Shown here: positions 63,277 to 64,000 of the stretch, one piece after another
Layout: each line of letters starts with the position of its first letter
How positions within the stretch are numbered: position 1 is the stretch's first letter
NCBI RefSeq assembly: GCF_004022705.2
Contig: NZ_RZOY02000008.1
Location: 62,001-126,000, forward strand
Direction of reading: 5' to 3'
DNA: 64,000 nucleotides
Source of the DNA: Mesorhizobium sp. M2D.F.Ca.ET.226.01.1.1
GTDB taxonomy: Bacteria > Pseudomonadota > Alphaproteobacteria > Rhizobiales > Rhizobiaceae
Notes under the pieces: model-generated
Database searches by the model: none
The model's input: only the letters and a program-made list of their open reading frames with translations
What the model was told of the DNA's origin: nothing
Program-made: the position numbers and the translations under genes

Positions 63277-64000
63277 TCAGCGCCCGGCCCATTCAATGGC
63301 GGTTTCGAGGATGGTTTTCAGCGTGGCGCGGATCGGCGCGGCGTAGGTCGCGTCGTAAGGCACAGGCCAGTTTTCCGGCGAACCCTTCCCCGATGGCTCG
63401 CGCATATAGCCTCGGTTGGAGAGTTCCATCTGCAGCGCATGCACGCCGTTTTGCGGCTGGCCGAAGCTGCGAGTGATAAAGCCGCCCTTGAAGCGGCCGT
63501 TGACCACCCAGGTCTCGCCCGTCGCAGCGAGAATGGCGGCAACCTTCTGCTGCAGCAGCGGATCGGTGCTCTTGCCGTCATTGGTGCCGAGGTTGAACAC
63601 TGGCAGCGTGCCCTCGAACAGCCGCGGCAGCACCGAGCGGATCGAATGGCAGTCATAGAGCACGATGTTTTCGTGCATGCCGCGCAGCCGATCGATCTCG
63701 GCCTGCAAGGCAGCGTGATAGGGCACGAAATATTTCTCGCGGCGCTGGTCGATCTCGGCCGGCGTCGGCTCCTCGCCCATGCGGTAGAGCGGGTCGCCGT
63801 CGAAGGTGTCGGTCGGGCAAAGCGTCGTCGTCGCCTGCCCGGGATAGAGCGAGACGCCCGACGGATCGCGGTTGACGTCGATGACGGTCCGCGAGATGGC
63901 GGTGTGCACGACAGTCGCGCCGAGATCAGCGGCGAAGTCATAGAGCTTGTCGATCCACCAGTCGCAGTCGCGGCGCCCCAGCCAGGTCGAGACCAGGCGG
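63277..64000 (-). CDS. hutG: N-formylglutamate deformylase, partial (N-terminus outside window)
   Basis: Zinc-dependent hydrolase that releases glutamate from N-formylglutamate, the last step of the five-enzyme hut pathway. The visible frame reads from the right edge as RLVSTWLGRRDCDWWIDKLY, then VVHTAISRTVIDVNRDPSG, VLYDCHSIRSVLPRLFEG, NLGTNDGKS and GFITRSFGQPQNGVHALQME, all HutG-typical. About 240 codons are inside the window and perhaps 25-30 N-terminal residues are missing. It is upstream of hutU in the same operon. Confidence 0.93.
   Translation of the reverse strand, partial: RLVSTWLGRRDCDWWIDKLYDFAADLGATVVHTAISRTVIDVNRDPSGVSLYPGQATTTLCPTDTFDGDPLYRMGEEPTPAEIDQRREKYFVPYHAALQAEIDRLRGMHENIVLYDCHSIRSVLPRLFEGTLPVFNLGTNDGKSTDPLLQQKVAAILAATGETWVVNGRFKGGFITRSFGQPQNGVHALQMELSNRGYMREPSGKGSPENWPVPYDATYAAPIRATLKTILETAIEWAGR

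Overview
The window is a high-GC alphaproteobacterial chromosome segment, most likely from a Mesorhizobium-like member of the Rhizobiales. The evidence is the NdvB/NdvA cyclic beta-1,2-glucan pair, the MoxR-DUF58-DUF4129-DUF4350-SpoIIM-RDD locus, and several families of short palindromic intergenic repeats of the kind known in rhizobia. Family calls rest on motifs recognised by eye; no database search was run.

Layout. 1-11,979 is mostly housekeeping: the start of aspS, a DeoR regulator divergent from an MFS transporter, RNase D, a MAPEG protein, a membrane protein overlapping the guaB 3' end, guaB, a DHA2-type MFS transporter, rlmE, a Ppx/GppA phosphatase and a UPF0104-like membrane protein. 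A tRNA-Gln(CUG) gene at 12,126 opens a patchy accessory stretch to about 22,000. It holds small secreted proteins, a divergent signalling block (CHASE2-adenylate cyclase plus FecR-like protein against a secreted caspase-like protein), a GHSKG hydrolase-like protein, a zinc-ribbon protein and much non-coding DNA.

22,100-38,600 is metabolic and transport: an aldehyde dehydrogenase; a YeiH-like exporter; free-methionine-sulfoxide reductase; a GlxA-type regulator followed by an M24 (DddP-like) protein, an isochorismatase-family hydrolase, an HSL-family hydrolase and a Tat-exported peptide-type binding protein; then a LacI regulator divergent from an amino-acid ABC system (binding protein plus a fused permease-ATPase) and an FAD oxidoreductase. 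Two perfect GAGACCGGTCTC palindromes, 22 bp apart, lie in the LacI divergent region.

38,600-46,311 holds two paralogous membrane proteins and the MoxR/DUF58 operon, whose genes overlap or abut. An AT-rich orphan gene (46,343-46,876) follows. Then come D-lyxose isomerase, a D-threonine-aldolase-like PLP enzyme, ccmC, ndvA, the 8.6-kb ndvB, and part of a histidine-utilisation operon (hutG-hutU-hutD, leftward) running off the right edge.

Most notable are the caspase/CHASE2-cyclase/FecR-like block, repeat elements that encode the C-terminal tails of RlmE and CcmC, an M24 protein that keeps the DddP metal site but apparently not its catalytic Asp, the phased LacI operators, and a possible small RNA between tRNA-Gln and a strong terminator.
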